A stretch of DNA of 64,000 nucleotides, from NCBI GenBank assembly GCA_050260775.1, contig JBLNCP010000049.1, positions 1-64,000 of the forward strand, read 5' to 3'. Positions 28,173 through 36,236 of this stretch are shown one piece after another; within the stretch, counting starts at the first letter, position 1, and each line of letters opens with the position of its first letter. This DNA is from CALABS01 sp050260775 (GTDB lineage: Bacteria; Pseudomonadota; Alphaproteobacteria; Rhodospirillales; Magnetospirillaceae). The notes below the pieces were generated by a model. The model saw nothing but the letters and a program-made list of their open reading frames with translations, was not told where the DNA came from and searched no databases. Position numbers and translations under genes: made by a program.

Positions 28173-28294
28173 CGATCCCGTACCCAAGAGCCCCGGTTCG
28201 GTTCACGATAAGGGTTTAGGGCCAAGCGGCCGGTGCGGCAACTAAAGAAGCGTCCAGCCCCCTTTCGCGCGCACCGGGCCTTTTGGGGCGGTGG

Positions 28295-28663
28295 TCAGTG
28301 CAGGGTCGCCAGATAGGCGATGACGTCCTGGCGCTCGGTGGCGTCGGGGATGCCCTTGAACTTCATCACCGTACCGGGAATCGCCTGCTTGGGCGCCACC
28401 AGGTAGGTCTCCAGCGTCTCGGCCGACCACACCCACGCGGCGTTGCGGTTGGCGTCGGAGTAGTCGAATCCCGGCGCGCTGCCGGTCTTGCGTCCGATCA
28501 CGCCGAACAGGGTGGGCGCCTTGCGTTGCGAGCCGTTGGCCTGCACCGAATGGCACTCGCTGCAATAGGTGTCGAACAGGTCGGCGCCTTTGGCGGCGTC
28601 GCCGGCCCGGGCCGGCGACGCGAGGAGCAGCCCGAGGGCGGCGGCAATGATCATCTTGCGCAT
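28295..28663 (-). CDS. Small periplasmic cytochrome c (class I)
   Basis: Exported monohaem cytochrome of 122 aa. A Sec signal peptide ends near residue 20 (ASPARA). The haem motif is Cys34-Ser-Glu-Cys37-His38, and the likely axial methionine is Met100 (PGTVMKF). The pattern (APTLFGVIGRKTGSAPGFDYSDA) is typical of cytochrome c2/c-550 proteins of alphaproteobacteria. Its start overlaps the stop of the cytochrome-porin gene by one base (TGATG on the minus strand), so the two are translated together. A soluble carrier next to an outer-membrane cytochrome is what electron transfer across the periplasm would need. Confidence 0.93.
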   Translation of the reverse strand: MRKMIIAAALGLLLASPARAGDAAKGADLFDTYCSECHSVQANGSQRKAPTLFGVIGRKTGSAPGFDYSDANRNAAWVWSAETLETYLVAPKQAIPGTVMKFKGIPDATERQDVIAYLATLH

Positions 28664-30015
28664 CAGAACGCGGTCCTCATCAGAAGCATGATGGTGTTGT
28701 TGTCGGAGGCGTCGCGGCCATTGCCGTCATAATTGGTCCCGGCCCCGTCGAACTTGGTGTAGCCGACGTACTGCAGGCCGATCTTGAGGTTGACCCAGGG
28801 CTGCATCCACGAGTCCTTCTTGCCGAAGGGCGCCCAGTCGATCTCGGCGATATAGCCGGTCGAGTTGGGCCGGCCGTTGGCGGTGCCGTAGAACGCGGCG
28901 TCGGCGTTGCCGGTGGTCTTGAAGCCGCCGAGGGTCAGGCCGTAGGTTTGGTCGTACCAGTAGCTGCCGTTGACGCGGTAGGTATTGAGGTTGGTATGGC
29001 TGCGGTCGGCCCCGCCCAGAGCCTGCGAGGCGGACAGGTCGCGCCGTTCGAACAGCGCCACCGCGTTGGCGGTGAAGACGTGGGTGCGGTTGCCGAGCCA
29101 CTGGTAGGTGGCATCGAAGCCGTAGTCCCGAAAGGTGTCGGTGCCCTGGCTGCGGTCGTTGTTGGGGTAGACGTCGGCGATCAATCCGAAGGTGCCGACC
29201 GAGAAGTTCTGCTTCAGCTCGTTGCGCTGCAGGGCGAGGCGCCAGTAGGGGGCGAGACCGTGCAGTTGCGGGCCGTCGTCCACCTTGACCCCCAGCCAAT
29301 CCTGCTGGCTGCCGCCCAGCGGCAGGTAGCCGCCCGCCTCGGCATAGACGGTGTCGGCGAACAGGCCGTAGGCGGTGGCCCCCACGACCTTGCCGCCCAG
29401 GCCGTCCTCGAGCAGGGCGGCGGCGGTGGGGGAGGGGGCGGCTCCCGATCCCTGGTAGGGATAGCCCCAGGTCGGGGTGGAGTTGAAGATGTCGCTGACG
29501 GTGGGGGCATTGTTGACGCTGACGCCGACGGTGGAGTCGAGGCCGGCGATGGTGGTGTCGCGGCCGTAGCGGATGTCGGTGTTGTCCCAAGACCAGCGAT
29601 GGACGTTGCCGCCCCATTCCCAGGTGACCTGCGCCAACGCTCCGAGATGGTCGTAGATGCGCCCGGCATAGAACAGCCCGACCTCGTCCACCGCCGCGTT
29701 GTCGTTGACGCCGTAGCCGGTGTTGGCGACGTCGGCGGCGGCCTGCTTCTTCTGGGTATGGGCGAACGAGGCGTCCACCATCACCGACAGCGGCAGGTAG
29801 TCGCTCTTGCCCTGGCCGTCGGAAAAGCCCGACAGCTTGAAGGCGCGTCCGTAGGGGGTGAGCTGTGGGCCCATGGCGCCCACATGGCAGGCGGCGCAGG
29901 CTTGGCCGGTCTGGTGGGAGAAGGCGGGAACCGCCTCGGCGGGGCGGTGGAGCATCACGGCGGCAGCGATGGCTGTCAGCCCAAGGAGGGCGAGCCGCCA
30001 AATCGGTCGGTGCAT
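28663..30015 (-). CDS. Fused monohaem cytochrome-beta-barrel outer-membrane protein (Cyc2-like)
   Basis: Protein of 450 aa. A signal peptide is cleaved near AEA-VP (residue 28). The mature N-terminus (VPAFSHQTGQACAACH, haem cysteines 40 and 43, His44) closely follows the Cyc2 signature A-x-P-x-F-[AS]-x-Q-T-G-x2-C-x2-C-H. It continues with LTPYGRAFKLSGF. The remaining roughly 390 residues alternate aromatic and polar strands, and the protein ends in Phe, as outer-membrane barrels do. Cyc2 proteins carry electrons across the outer membrane, for example from Fe(II). Proteins with this N-terminus also occur in organisms not known to oxidise iron, so the donor is uncertain. The gene lies between b561 and cytochrome c genes. 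Confidence 0.75.
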   Translation of the reverse strand: MHRPIWRLALLGLTAIAAAVMLHRPAEAVPAFSHQTGQACAACHVGAMGPQLTPYGRAFKLSGFSDGQGKSDYLPLSVMVDASFAHTQKKQAAADVANTGYGVNDNAAVDEVGLFYAGRIYDHLGALAQVTWEWGGNVHRWSWDNTDIRYGRDTTIAGLDSTVGVSVNNAPTVSDIFNSTPTWGYPYQGSGAAPSPTAAALLEDGLGGKVVGATAYGLFADTVYAEAGGYLPLGGSQQDWLGVKVDDGPQLHGLAPYWRLALQRNELKQNFSVGTFGLIADVYPNNDRSQGTDTFRDYGFDATYQWLGNRTHVFTANAVALFERRDLSASQALGGADRSHTNLNTYRVNGSYWYDQTYGLTLGGFKTTGNADAAFYGTANGRPNSTGYIAEIDWAPFGKKDSWMQPWVNLKIGLQYVGYTKFDGAGTNYDGNGRDASDNNTIMLLMRTAF

Positions 30016-30036
30016 GGAGAGTCCCCTGTCAGTCAG

Positions 30037-30573
30037 TCAAACGGTACGGGAGAAGGTCATGCGGGTGAGGACGCCGTCCCGGCGCCACACCGCGTGATAA
30101 AGGGCGGCCGCGACATGCAGGGCGGCCCCGGCGAGGATGAGATAGCCCAGGATCTGATGCGCCGCCCCCAGGCGGTCGGCCCAGGCGGGGTCCTTGCCCA
30201 TCAGGGCGGGCAGTTGGAGAAGGCCGAACAGATCGAGCGCGCGGCCCTTGGCGGAGGTGTAGGCCCAGCCCAGCATCGGCTGGACGATGAGGGCGGCGAC
30301 CAAGCCGTCATGGACGAAGGCCGCGGCGAGGGTTTCCAGCCGGGTCGTTCCCCCCGGCGACGGGGCGCGGCCATCCGTCAGGCGCATCGCCAGCCGCAGT
30401 GCGGTCACAACCAGGGTGGTTAGCCCGGCCAGTCGGTGCCATTGCAGCCAGAACAGGCGGTCGGTCGGGTCGTCGAAGGCTTCTCGCCCCCAAATGGTGG
30501 CGAAGGCTACGGCCACCAGCAGGGCGCTGGTCCAGTGAACAAGTCGGCGGGCGGGGGAATAGCGGAATTGCAT
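30037..30573 (-). CDS. Cytochrome b561-family membrane protein
   Basis: Four-helix inner-membrane dihaem cytochrome of 178 aa, of the CybB/Ni-Fe-hydrogenase b-subunit type. Histidines in or near the helices (RLVHWTSALL, WHRLAGL, AAHQILGYLIL, ALHVAAALYH) are the likely haem ligands. Members exchange electrons with quinone. The ATG at 30573 has a GAGG site; a start 18 bp upstream is less likely. It is the first gene of the operon, 21 bp before the cytochrome-porin, giving a plausible chain: outer-membrane cytochrome, periplasmic cytochrome c, membrane b-type cytochrome and quinone. Confidence 0.88.
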   Translation of the reverse strand: MQFRYSPARRLVHWTSALLVAVAFATIWGREAFDDPTDRLFWLQWHRLAGLTTLVVTALRLAMRLTDGRAPSPGGTTRLETLAAAFVHDGLVAALIVQPMLGWAYTSAKGRALDLFGLLQLPALMGKDPAWADRLGAAHQILGYLILAGAALHVAAALYHAVWRRDGVLTRMTFSRTV

Positions 30574-30618
30574 GCTGGTCCGTCCTCGCATTGTTTGGAC
30601 GGACCTTGAATGAGGAAA

Positions 30619-30635
30619 CTGACATTAACCTGACA
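30619..30635 (-). promoter_or_regulatory. Candidate OmpR-type operator (direct repeat)
   Basis: CTGACA occurs at 30619-30624 and 30630-30635 (TGTCAG-N5-TGTCAG on the minus strand), an exact 11-bp offset, 46 bp upstream of the cytochrome b561 start. Direct hexamers one helical turn apart are the normal binding pattern of OmpR/PhoB regulators, and such a regulator is encoded by the neighbouring gene. The link is an inference from spacing and position. Confidence 0.4.
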
Positions 30636-30662
30636 GGCGTTGCGGGAATGATGTTTATAACC

Positions 30663-31133
30663 TCAGGCGCGGGCGGCGGCCATCAGCTCCAGGTTCGGCA
30701 GGGGCGTCTCAATCGCGTCGCCGGTCGCCTGCAGTTTGGCGACCAGCCAATCGTGGAAGGTGTCGTGGGTTCCGGAACCGCCCCAGGCGAGGCGGCACCG
30801 TTCGGCCGCGAGGGTGGCGGGGTGGGGGGCTGCCAGGACCTCGGCCTCGCGGGTGCTCAGGTCGATCAGGGCCGAGATGCAATCGTCACCTGCCACCCTG
30901 GGGCACGGCCACGACACCGACAGGGCGAAGGTGAGGGTACGGGACGACGGGTCCATCCAGCCCTTGCGGCAGGCGATTTCGCCGACGGCAAGCCAGGCGG
31001 AATGGCTTTGCCTCAAGGCAGCCAGGAACGTGGGCGTGTCATGCGCCGCCTCGAGGGTGGCGGCGGCGTTGCTAAGCAGGGCCGAGGCGCAGTGCTCGGC
31101 CGAGAGCCTCGTTCCCGAAGGCGCGTTTCCCAT
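30663..31133 (-). CDS. Hypothetical protein (156 aa)
   Basis: Soluble protein, mostly helical, with no signal peptide or membrane segment. I do not recognise the family. The chosen ATG at 31133 follows a strong GGGGGGAG site; a start at 31199 would add 22 residues but has none. Several cysteines are scattered (SAEHCASALL, IACRKGW, SWPCPRVAGDDC, AERCRLAW) without a metal-binding pattern. It lies upstream of the cytochrome b561 operon on the same strand, about 90 bp from its start, and downstream of the haem-type diguanylate cyclase. Function unknown. Confidence 0.6.
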   Translation of the reverse strand: MGNAPSGTRLSAEHCASALLSNAAATLEAAHDTPTFLAALRQSHSAWLAVGEIACRKGWMDPSSRTLTFALSVSWPCPRVAGDDCISALIDLSTREAEVLAAPHPATLAAERCRLAWGGSGTHDTFHDWLVAKLQATGDAIETPLPNLELMAAARA

Positions 31134-31308
31134 GATCTCCCCCCATTCGACATCGCTGGTTGGGATGATCATCACCCGGTTGGGGGGGCTTAATTCCATG
31201 ACGGATTCGTATAGGCCGGCTCCGGTAGGCGTATAAACTCCCTCCGACCTGTCCTTAGCCTAAAGGCGGAAGCGCCGGGTCCCATTTCAGCACTTCCGCC
31301 CGGCTTCA

Positions 31309-33171
31309 TCAGTACGTCTTGTTGTCGCCCCACATCTCCTTGGAGAAGCGGATCACCCGGTTGCGGCCGCTTTCCTTGGCCTGATAGAGGGCCACGTCGG
31401 CGAACTTCACCGCCTGCCAGAACGTGTCGCTGTCGCTCGGGAAGTCGGCGATGCCGATGGAGATCGTCTTCTTGAGCACCACCGTTCCGGTGGGGATCTC
31501 CAGCGCCTCGACCGAGGACCGGATCTTTTCGGCGACGGCGTCGGCATTGCCCGAGGGCGTGTCGACCAGCACCACCAGGAATTCCTCGCCGCCGTAGCGG
31601 ATGACCAGGTCCGACGAGCGCACCGTTTGGCGCAGCACCTTGGCCAGCGCCTTGATCACCGCGTCGCCGGCATCGTGGCCGTAGGTGTCGTTGACCATCT
31701 TGAAGTAGTCGAGGTCCAGCATCATCACCGCCAGCGGCGCCTTGCGGCGCTGTGCGGTGGCAACCAGGGTGTCGACGTACTCTTCGAGGAAGCGGCGGTT
31801 GTTGAGGCCGGTCATGGGATCGCGAAGGCTGGATTCCCGCAGGGTCTCCATCAGCTTCTTGGTTTCCAGCACCGGCGCGGCCTCGCGCAGGTAGACGTTG
31901 ACGTAGGGGATCTGCTCATGCACGCGGCGCTCCGCGTCCGGCGGAGCGATCAGCTGCAGGACGTTGCCGACGCTGCCGGACTGGATGATGGGCAGGCAGA
32001 TGTGCTTGCGATCGCGGGCATCCTCCGGCGGCTGGAACGCGTAGCAGATGCCGGGGTTCAGCACGCCGTCGACGGGATGGCCGGTCCGCTTGGCGCGGCA
32101 GCCCTCGCTGCGCACCAGGATCTGGGGATCGCACCACCGGCACGAGGCCTCCATGGCGCCGTCGACGAACAACGGCACCATCTGGTTGCGGTTGGGCACG
32201 GTCTCGTAGAGGGAGAATTCCGGGATGTCGAATTCCTCGACCAGCGTGCGCACCAGGCGCTGATGGATCTCGTTCTTGGTCTCGTCCTCTTCGATCGCCT
32301 GCTTGAAGTGCGCGGCGCGGGTCAGGCCGTCGACCATGTCGATGGTGGCGTCGAGCTGGTTCTCGTCCGGCGACGGCGTGCGGTTGGTCAGGCGCGCCAC
32401 GTTGTTGCCGATGCGCGACAGGCCGCTGTCGAGGAATTCCAACAGACGGTTCATGTCGGCGGCGATCTGGCCGAGCTCGTCCTTGGTCATCTGCTCGACC
32501 TTGGCCTTGAAGTCGCCGCGCAGCGCGCGCTGTACCGCATGCTCGACGTTGGCGGCGGTGGCGGCGATCGGACGGATCAGGCGCCGCATCAGGAACAGGG
32601 TGAAGGCCGAGAAGATCGCCACCGTGCCGATGATGCCGGCGACGGTGAGCATCGCCTTGCTCTTCAGGCTGCCGATCGACACCAGCATGGTCACCGCGCC
32701 GAGGACCTGACCGTCCTTGACCTGGTGGCACTGCAGGCAATTGGGCGAGCCTCGGTCGGTGGCGATGAACGGCACGGTGCCGCGGATCAGGGTGTCGTCG
32801 TCGACCTCGAGCACCTGGTAATACGGCTTGCCGTCACGCAGCACCTGCTGCTCGAATTCGTCGGTGGGGGTTTCCTGGTTCAAGCCTTCGCCGAACTGCT
32901 GAACCACCAGCGGAGAACGGACGACGCGCGCCGAGGACAGGCCCTGCACCTCCATCAGGCGGCGCAGAAAGCTCTCACGCTTGTCGATGACGCCGTTGAT
33001 CATCGATTCCGTCAGGTGAACGCGCACGATCTCCGCCGCCGTCCGGATGTGATCGGTAGAGGACGCAATGGAAAAGCTGCGGAAGGCATAAAGGCTGATC
33101 GCCACGAGCATGGCGATAAGGCTGACCGCGATGGCCATGAAGAACACGGTCACCTTCGAGTGCAAATTCAT
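31309..33171 (-). CDS. Diguanylate cyclase with periplasmic c-type haem sensor
   Basis: Membrane protein of 620 aa. Helix 1 (about 8-30) and helix 2 (about 173-195) enclose a periplasmic domain containing Cys145-Leu-Gln-Cys148-His149, a c-type haem attachment motif, followed by the beta segment DGQVLGAVTMLVSIGSL. This resembles the haem-binding periplasmic sensor folds of the DUF3365/Tll0287 group. A HAMP domain (about 196-250) follows. A cytoplasmic region (about 310-420) contains Cys344, Cys347, Cys358 and Cys376, a possible metal site. The GGDEF domain has the active motif GGEEF (527-531) and an RxxD inhibitory site (518-521). It should make c-di-GMP in response to redox state or a haem ligand. 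The start has a GGGGGGAACAG ribosome site. Confidence 0.88.
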   Translation of the reverse strand: MNLHSKVTVFFMAIAVSLIAMLVAISLYAFRSFSIASSTDHIRTAAEIVRVHLTESMINGVIDKRESFLRRLMEVQGLSSARVVRSPLVVQQFGEGLNQETPTDEFEQQVLRDGKPYYQVLEVDDDTLIRGTVPFIATDRGSPNCLQCHQVKDGQVLGAVTMLVSIGSLKSKAMLTVAGIIGTVAIFSAFTLFLMRRLIRPIAATAANVEHAVQRALRGDFKAKVEQMTKDELGQIAADMNRLLEFLDSGLSRIGNNVARLTNRTPSPDENQLDATIDMVDGLTRAAHFKQAIEEDETKNEIHQRLVRTLVEEFDIPEFSLYETVPNRNQMVPLFVDGAMEASCRWCDPQILVRSEGCRAKRTGHPVDGVLNPGICYAFQPPEDARDRKHICLPIIQSGSVGNVLQLIAPPDAERRVHEQIPYVNVYLREAAPVLETKKLMETLRESSLRDPMTGLNNRRFLEEYVDTLVATAQRRKAPLAVMMLDLDYFKMVNDTYGHDAGDAVIKALAKVLRQTVRSSDLVIRYGGEEFLVVLVDTPSGNADAVAEKIRSSVEALEIPTGTVVLKKTISIGIADFPSDSDTFWQAVKFADVALYQAKESGRNRVIRFSKEMWGDNKTY

Positions 33172-33286
33172 CTGTTCCCCCCGGTCATGGCGCCTGAGCG
33201 CCGTCTCCCCCTCTTGCCGGTGCCGGCCGGCAGGCTGTTACAATATGCTCGCCCAATGCGAGCGACAACTTTTGTATTAAGGGCGC

Positions 33287-33844
33287 TTAACCCTTTTGGG
33301 CAGGTTTGCCGGCCAGGCGCATGCCCGGCACCGGGATGGACGCGATGAAGCGGCCCGAGATCAGGATGGCGCGGCGATTGATCACGGCCATGTGCGCCAG
33401 CACGAGCGCCGCCATGTCGACGGCGAACAGCAGGCCACTGATCTTCATGGCGGTCGCCGACAGGGCCGCCATCAGCGGGATGGCGAACAGCAGGGGGACG
33501 GCGGCGAACAGGAACGCGTCGCGCCAGCGCTTGGCGCGGACCACCATGGCGGCACGATAGGCCACGGGAGAGACCGCCATCAATTCCACTCCCTTGGCGG
33601 CAACGAGGCGGGCGGCCAGTTCCGAATAGGAGGCGGGCAGGTCCTCGAAGGTCGCTTCCAGGAAGCGGCCGCTGGCGTGCGGCTTGAACGACCCCCGTAC
33701 CGGCGCCCCCGGCCAGCGTTCGCGCGGGATGCTCGGGCGGATGGTCTTGAACACCTCCACCGAAAAGACCGAACCGGCGTCCAACAATACGACATCGACC
33801 GGAACCCCGGTCTTGCTGGTCCCTTGTTGCGTCACCGCACCCAC
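33287..33844 (-). CDS. Hypothetical membrane protein with two helices
   Basis: Protein of 185 aa that I do not recognise. The first 105 residues are soluble, with a beta-alpha character (VPVDVVLLDAGSVFSVEVFK). Two hydrophobic helices lie at about 110-130 and 133-152, and a basic tail follows (INRRAILISGRFIASIPVPG). There is no signal peptide. It is encoded between the haem diguanylate cyclase and a divergent glycosyltransferase-like gene, separated by 115-136 bp on each side, so it is probably transcribed alone. Confidence 0.6.
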   Translation of the reverse strand: MGAVTQQGTSKTGVPVDVVLLDAGSVFSVEVFKTIRPSIPRERWPGAPVRGSFKPHASGRFLEATFEDLPASYSELAARLVAAKGVELMAVSPVAYRAAMVVRAKRWRDAFLFAAVPLLFAIPLMAALSATAMKISGLLFAVDMAALVLAHMAVINRRAILISGRFIASIPVPGMRLAGKPAQKG

Positions 33845-33980
33845 CCCATCATCCGCATTGGGCGGATATTAGCGGGCACCTTACGGCGCGCCAAGACTCC
33901 GTGCCGGATAGGCGTCGGTTGACTTCGTCGCGGTTTACATGTCATTTACATCGTACGTCGCCTGGCGGAGGAATGTCGCC

Positions 33981-35165
33981 TTGGCTTTTGCTCCTGCGGT
34001 TCTCTTCACCGTCACCTGCACGCTGGAAGCCTCGATCGACACCATGGTGTCGGATCTGGCGGCCGCCTTCGCCGCTCACGGGGCCCATGCCCGGGTCGCG
34101 CTGTACACGACGTCGGCTCCCAACCGCGAGCTCATCTCCGGCCTGCTCGCCGACCTTAGGAGCTACGACGGCCCGCGCTTCCTGGTCGACGTCAACGGCA
34201 AGAGCCGCTTCTTTTCCGGCGGGGAAGGAGCCGCGGCACCGGTGTCGCTGCTCGACGAGTGGGCCATCCCCCGGTACTCGCTGTTCGAATCCAACCCGCT
34301 TGCCCACCTGGAGCATCTCGCCGCCGCCCCGAAGATGACCGCGTGGTCGGTGGTCGATCACAGCCACCGCGACACCCTGCTCGGGCTCGGGATGGCGCCG
34401 GAGCGGGTCGCCTTCGTCCCTCATGCCGGCCCGCTGCCCAGCGCCGAAGTGGATCCGACCGCCGATCGGCCGATCGACGTCCTGTTCGTCGGCAATATCG
34501 GCGCCCATCCCCCCCTGGATGCCTGGCTCGCCGAGCTAGGGCTCGCCGGCGGCATGGCGCGTGCCGCCACCGAGGCCCTGGAGCAGGTTCTCGCCAACGA
34601 GGCGGACAGCTTCCCGGCGATCCTGGAGGCGATCGGACGCCAGGGCCTCGCCCCGGAGCTGCGGCGCGAGGCGCGCATCGCGCTGGCCATCGAGGCGAGG
34701 ATCAATTCCATGCGGCGGCTCGAGGCCCTGACCTCCATCCGCTCGACCCCCGTGCTGGCCTGCGGGACGATCGCGTCATCGATCCGGCTGCCCGACAACG
34801 TGACGGTCCGCGGCCCGGTCACCTTCGCCACTTCCCTGGCGCTGATGGCTCAGGCCAAGCTGGTCACCAACTTCATGCCCTTCCGCACCGGTGGGCACGA
34901 GCGGGTGTTCTACGGCCTGTCGCGGGGGGCGTGCTGCCTCAGCGATCCTTCCAGCCTCCTGGCCGACGGCATGGGGGCAGAGGGCGGCGTCATTGAACGG
35001 GCAGCCCCCCGGCTTCTGGATGAACAGGTCGCGACTCTGGTGGGAGATGGCCGCGCCCTCGACCGCCGCCGGGCCGCCGGTCGTGCATGGTACGCGGCGG
35101 CCCACACCTGGAGCCACCGGGTGCCGATCATCCTGGCGATGATGCGAGACTGCTTCTTCGGGTAA
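33981..35165 (+). CDS. GT-B-like glycosyltransferase, CgeB-related
   Basis: Soluble protein of about 394 aa. The C-terminal half fits the Glyco_trans_1_2/CgeB pattern: a VLFVGNIGAH strand opens the second domain, then NVTVRGPVTF, AQAKLVTNFMPFRTGGHERVFYGLSRGACCLSDPSSLL. The N-terminal half has the HS/HA-type loop region of GT-B enzymes. The preferred start is TTG at 33981, with GGAGG nine bases upstream; ATG at 33939 in the same frame has no ribosome site. The role and acceptor are unknown, and it is not near the main glycan cluster. It converges on the hemerythrin gene with a 6-bp gap. Confidence 0.7.
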   Translation: MAFAPAVLFTVTCTLEASIDTMVSDLAAAFAAHGAHARVALYTTSAPNRELISGLLADLRSYDGPRFLVDVNGKSRFFSGGEGAAAPVSLLDEWAIPRYSLFESNPLAHLEHLAAAPKMTAWSVVDHSHRDTLLGLGMAPERVAFVPHAGPLPSAEVDPTADRPIDVLFVGNIGAHPPLDAWLAELGLAGGMARAATEALEQVLANEADSFPAILEAIGRQGLAPELRREARIALAIEARINSMRRLEALTSIRSTPVLACGTIASSIRLPDNVTVRGPVTFATSLALMAQAKLVTNFMPFRTGGHERVFYGLSRGACCLSDPSSLLADGMGAEGGVIERAAPRLLDEQVATLVGDGRALDRRRAAGRAWYAAAHTWSHRVPIILAMMRDCFFG

Positions 35166-35171
35166 GGCGCG

Positions 35172-35555
35172 TCAGGCGCGTGCCCCGAACAGCCGGAACA
35201 GCGGCACGTCCACCTCGCGGTCGTGCTTGGCCAGCGCGTCGATCAGTTCCTTCAGGGCGATTTCCCGTTGCGGCCGGGGCGCGCCGACGAGGGCACGCAG
35301 GCGATCGACCATGCCGAGCAGGAGGGCGTGGTCCTCGGCCAGGATAACGGAAGCCTCGCGGTCGTAGCGGGCCGCCACGCTCTCCTCGGTGACGAAATGG
35401 ATGCGCAGGCGCTCGCGGACGACCGAGATCGCCTCGGTCAGGATGGCGCGGTCCGTACAATAGAAGATCACGGCCTTGAGGGCACGCAGGGTGCCGTTGA
35501 GGCTGTCGTGCTCGTCGTCGATCCTCGGATCATTGGTTCGCCAAAACGCATCCAT
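35172..35555 (-). CDS. Hemerythrin-like protein
   Basis: Four-helix protein of 127 aa with the residues of a non-haem di-iron site: DDEHDSLN (first His), RIHFVTEES (His and Glu), ILAEDHALLL (His) and LAKHDREVDVPLF (His and Asp). The ATG at 35555 has AGGAG at the right distance; an earlier in-frame ATG at 35603 lacks one. Bacterial hemerythrins bind oxygen or NO and serve in storage, sensing or iron-sulfur protection. No fused signalling domain is present, so it is a stand-alone form. Confidence 0.88.
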   Translation of the reverse strand: MDAFWRTNDPRIDDEHDSLNGTLRALKAVIFYCTDRAILTEAISVVRERLRIHFVTEESVAARYDREASVILAEDHALLLGMVDRLRALVGAPRPQREIALKELIDALAKHDREVDVPLFRLFGARA

Positions 35556-35751
35556 CGCGCTCACTCCTGGCTGAATGCAGAGGCATTCTAGCGATGGCGT
35601 CAACCCAATGTCTCAAATGGGAAATATCAATTGTAACCCCCCAGTGAATGGAGGTTAATAATCGACGTACTCGATCAAAGGCGCGGGAAAAACCGGTTGG
35701 ATCGTGCTTGTCGAGCCGGGTTAGGGTCGCGGCATGGAAGAGGAGGGCGCG

Positions 35752-35979
35752 ATGGCGATCCAGGTGGCGAAGACGACGACCATGATCATGGTGCATTTCG
35801 CGGTCGGCTGCGGCGTTGCCTACGCACTGACCGGCAGCTTGGCGATCAGCGGGATGGTCGCGCTGGTCGAGCCGCTGGTGAACGTGGTCTTCCACCATGT
35901 CCACGAACGGGTCTGGACCGCCTGCCTGGAGCGCATCGGCCCCGCGCGGACTTTGCAAACGGCCGCGGGCGGTGGTTGA
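35752..35979 (+). CDS. DUF2061 small membrane protein
   Basis: Protein of 75 aa with two hydrophobic segments, matching the DUF2061 pattern: a KT-start (VAKTTTMIMVHF), a middle of GVAYALTGSLAISGMVALVEPLVN, and a terminal HHVHERVW. The start at 35752 was chosen because GAGGAGGG lies just before it; an ATG 18 bp upstream is in the same frame. The function of the family is unknown. It stands between a divergent hemerythrin gene and a small hypothetical gene. Confidence 0.8.
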   Translation: MAIQVAKTTTMIMVHFAVGCGVAYALTGSLAISGMVALVEPLVNVVFHHVHERVWTACLERIGPARTLQTAAGGG

Positions 35980-36010
35980 ATGGTGCGATCAGTGCGGGGA
36001 GGCGAGGGCG

Positions 36011-36232
36011 ATGCTCGGCAACGACGGAAAACCAGTCACGCGCGACATGATCCGGTCGGCCATCGCGGTCTACAACGCCGGCGACCGCGGTTCGAAGGAG
36101 TTCGGCGCGATCCCGCGGGCGCTGGTCACTATCCTCGACAACCTGGCGGTCGGCAAGACGACCTATCTCAAGGGCAGCGACGGCCAGATGCAGGTCTCCC
36201 GCCGCAAGGACAAGACCATCGCCGCCGGCTGA
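36011..36232 (+). CDS. Small hypothetical protein (73 aa)
   Basis: Soluble basic protein beginning at ATG 36011 behind GGGGAGGCGAGG. The sequence (TRDMIRSAIAVYNAGDRG, FGAIPRALVTILDNLAVGKTTYL) suggests two helices and a beta hairpin. I do not recognise the family. It follows the DUF2061 gene by 31 bp on the same strand and converges on the PepSY-like gene with a 4-bp gap. Confidence 0.6.
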   Translation: MLGNDGKPVTRDMIRSAIAVYNAGDRGSKEFGAIPRALVTILDNLAVGKTTYLKGSDGQMQVSRRKDKTIAAG

Positions 36233-36236
36233 GACG

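Noticed and set aside
28230..28290. Possible terminator between the cytochrome c and response-regulator genes
   Set aside because: The GCGCGCACCGGGCC and GGCCGGTGCGGC arms pair only imperfectly and have no T-run, so read-through into the regulator gene stays possible.
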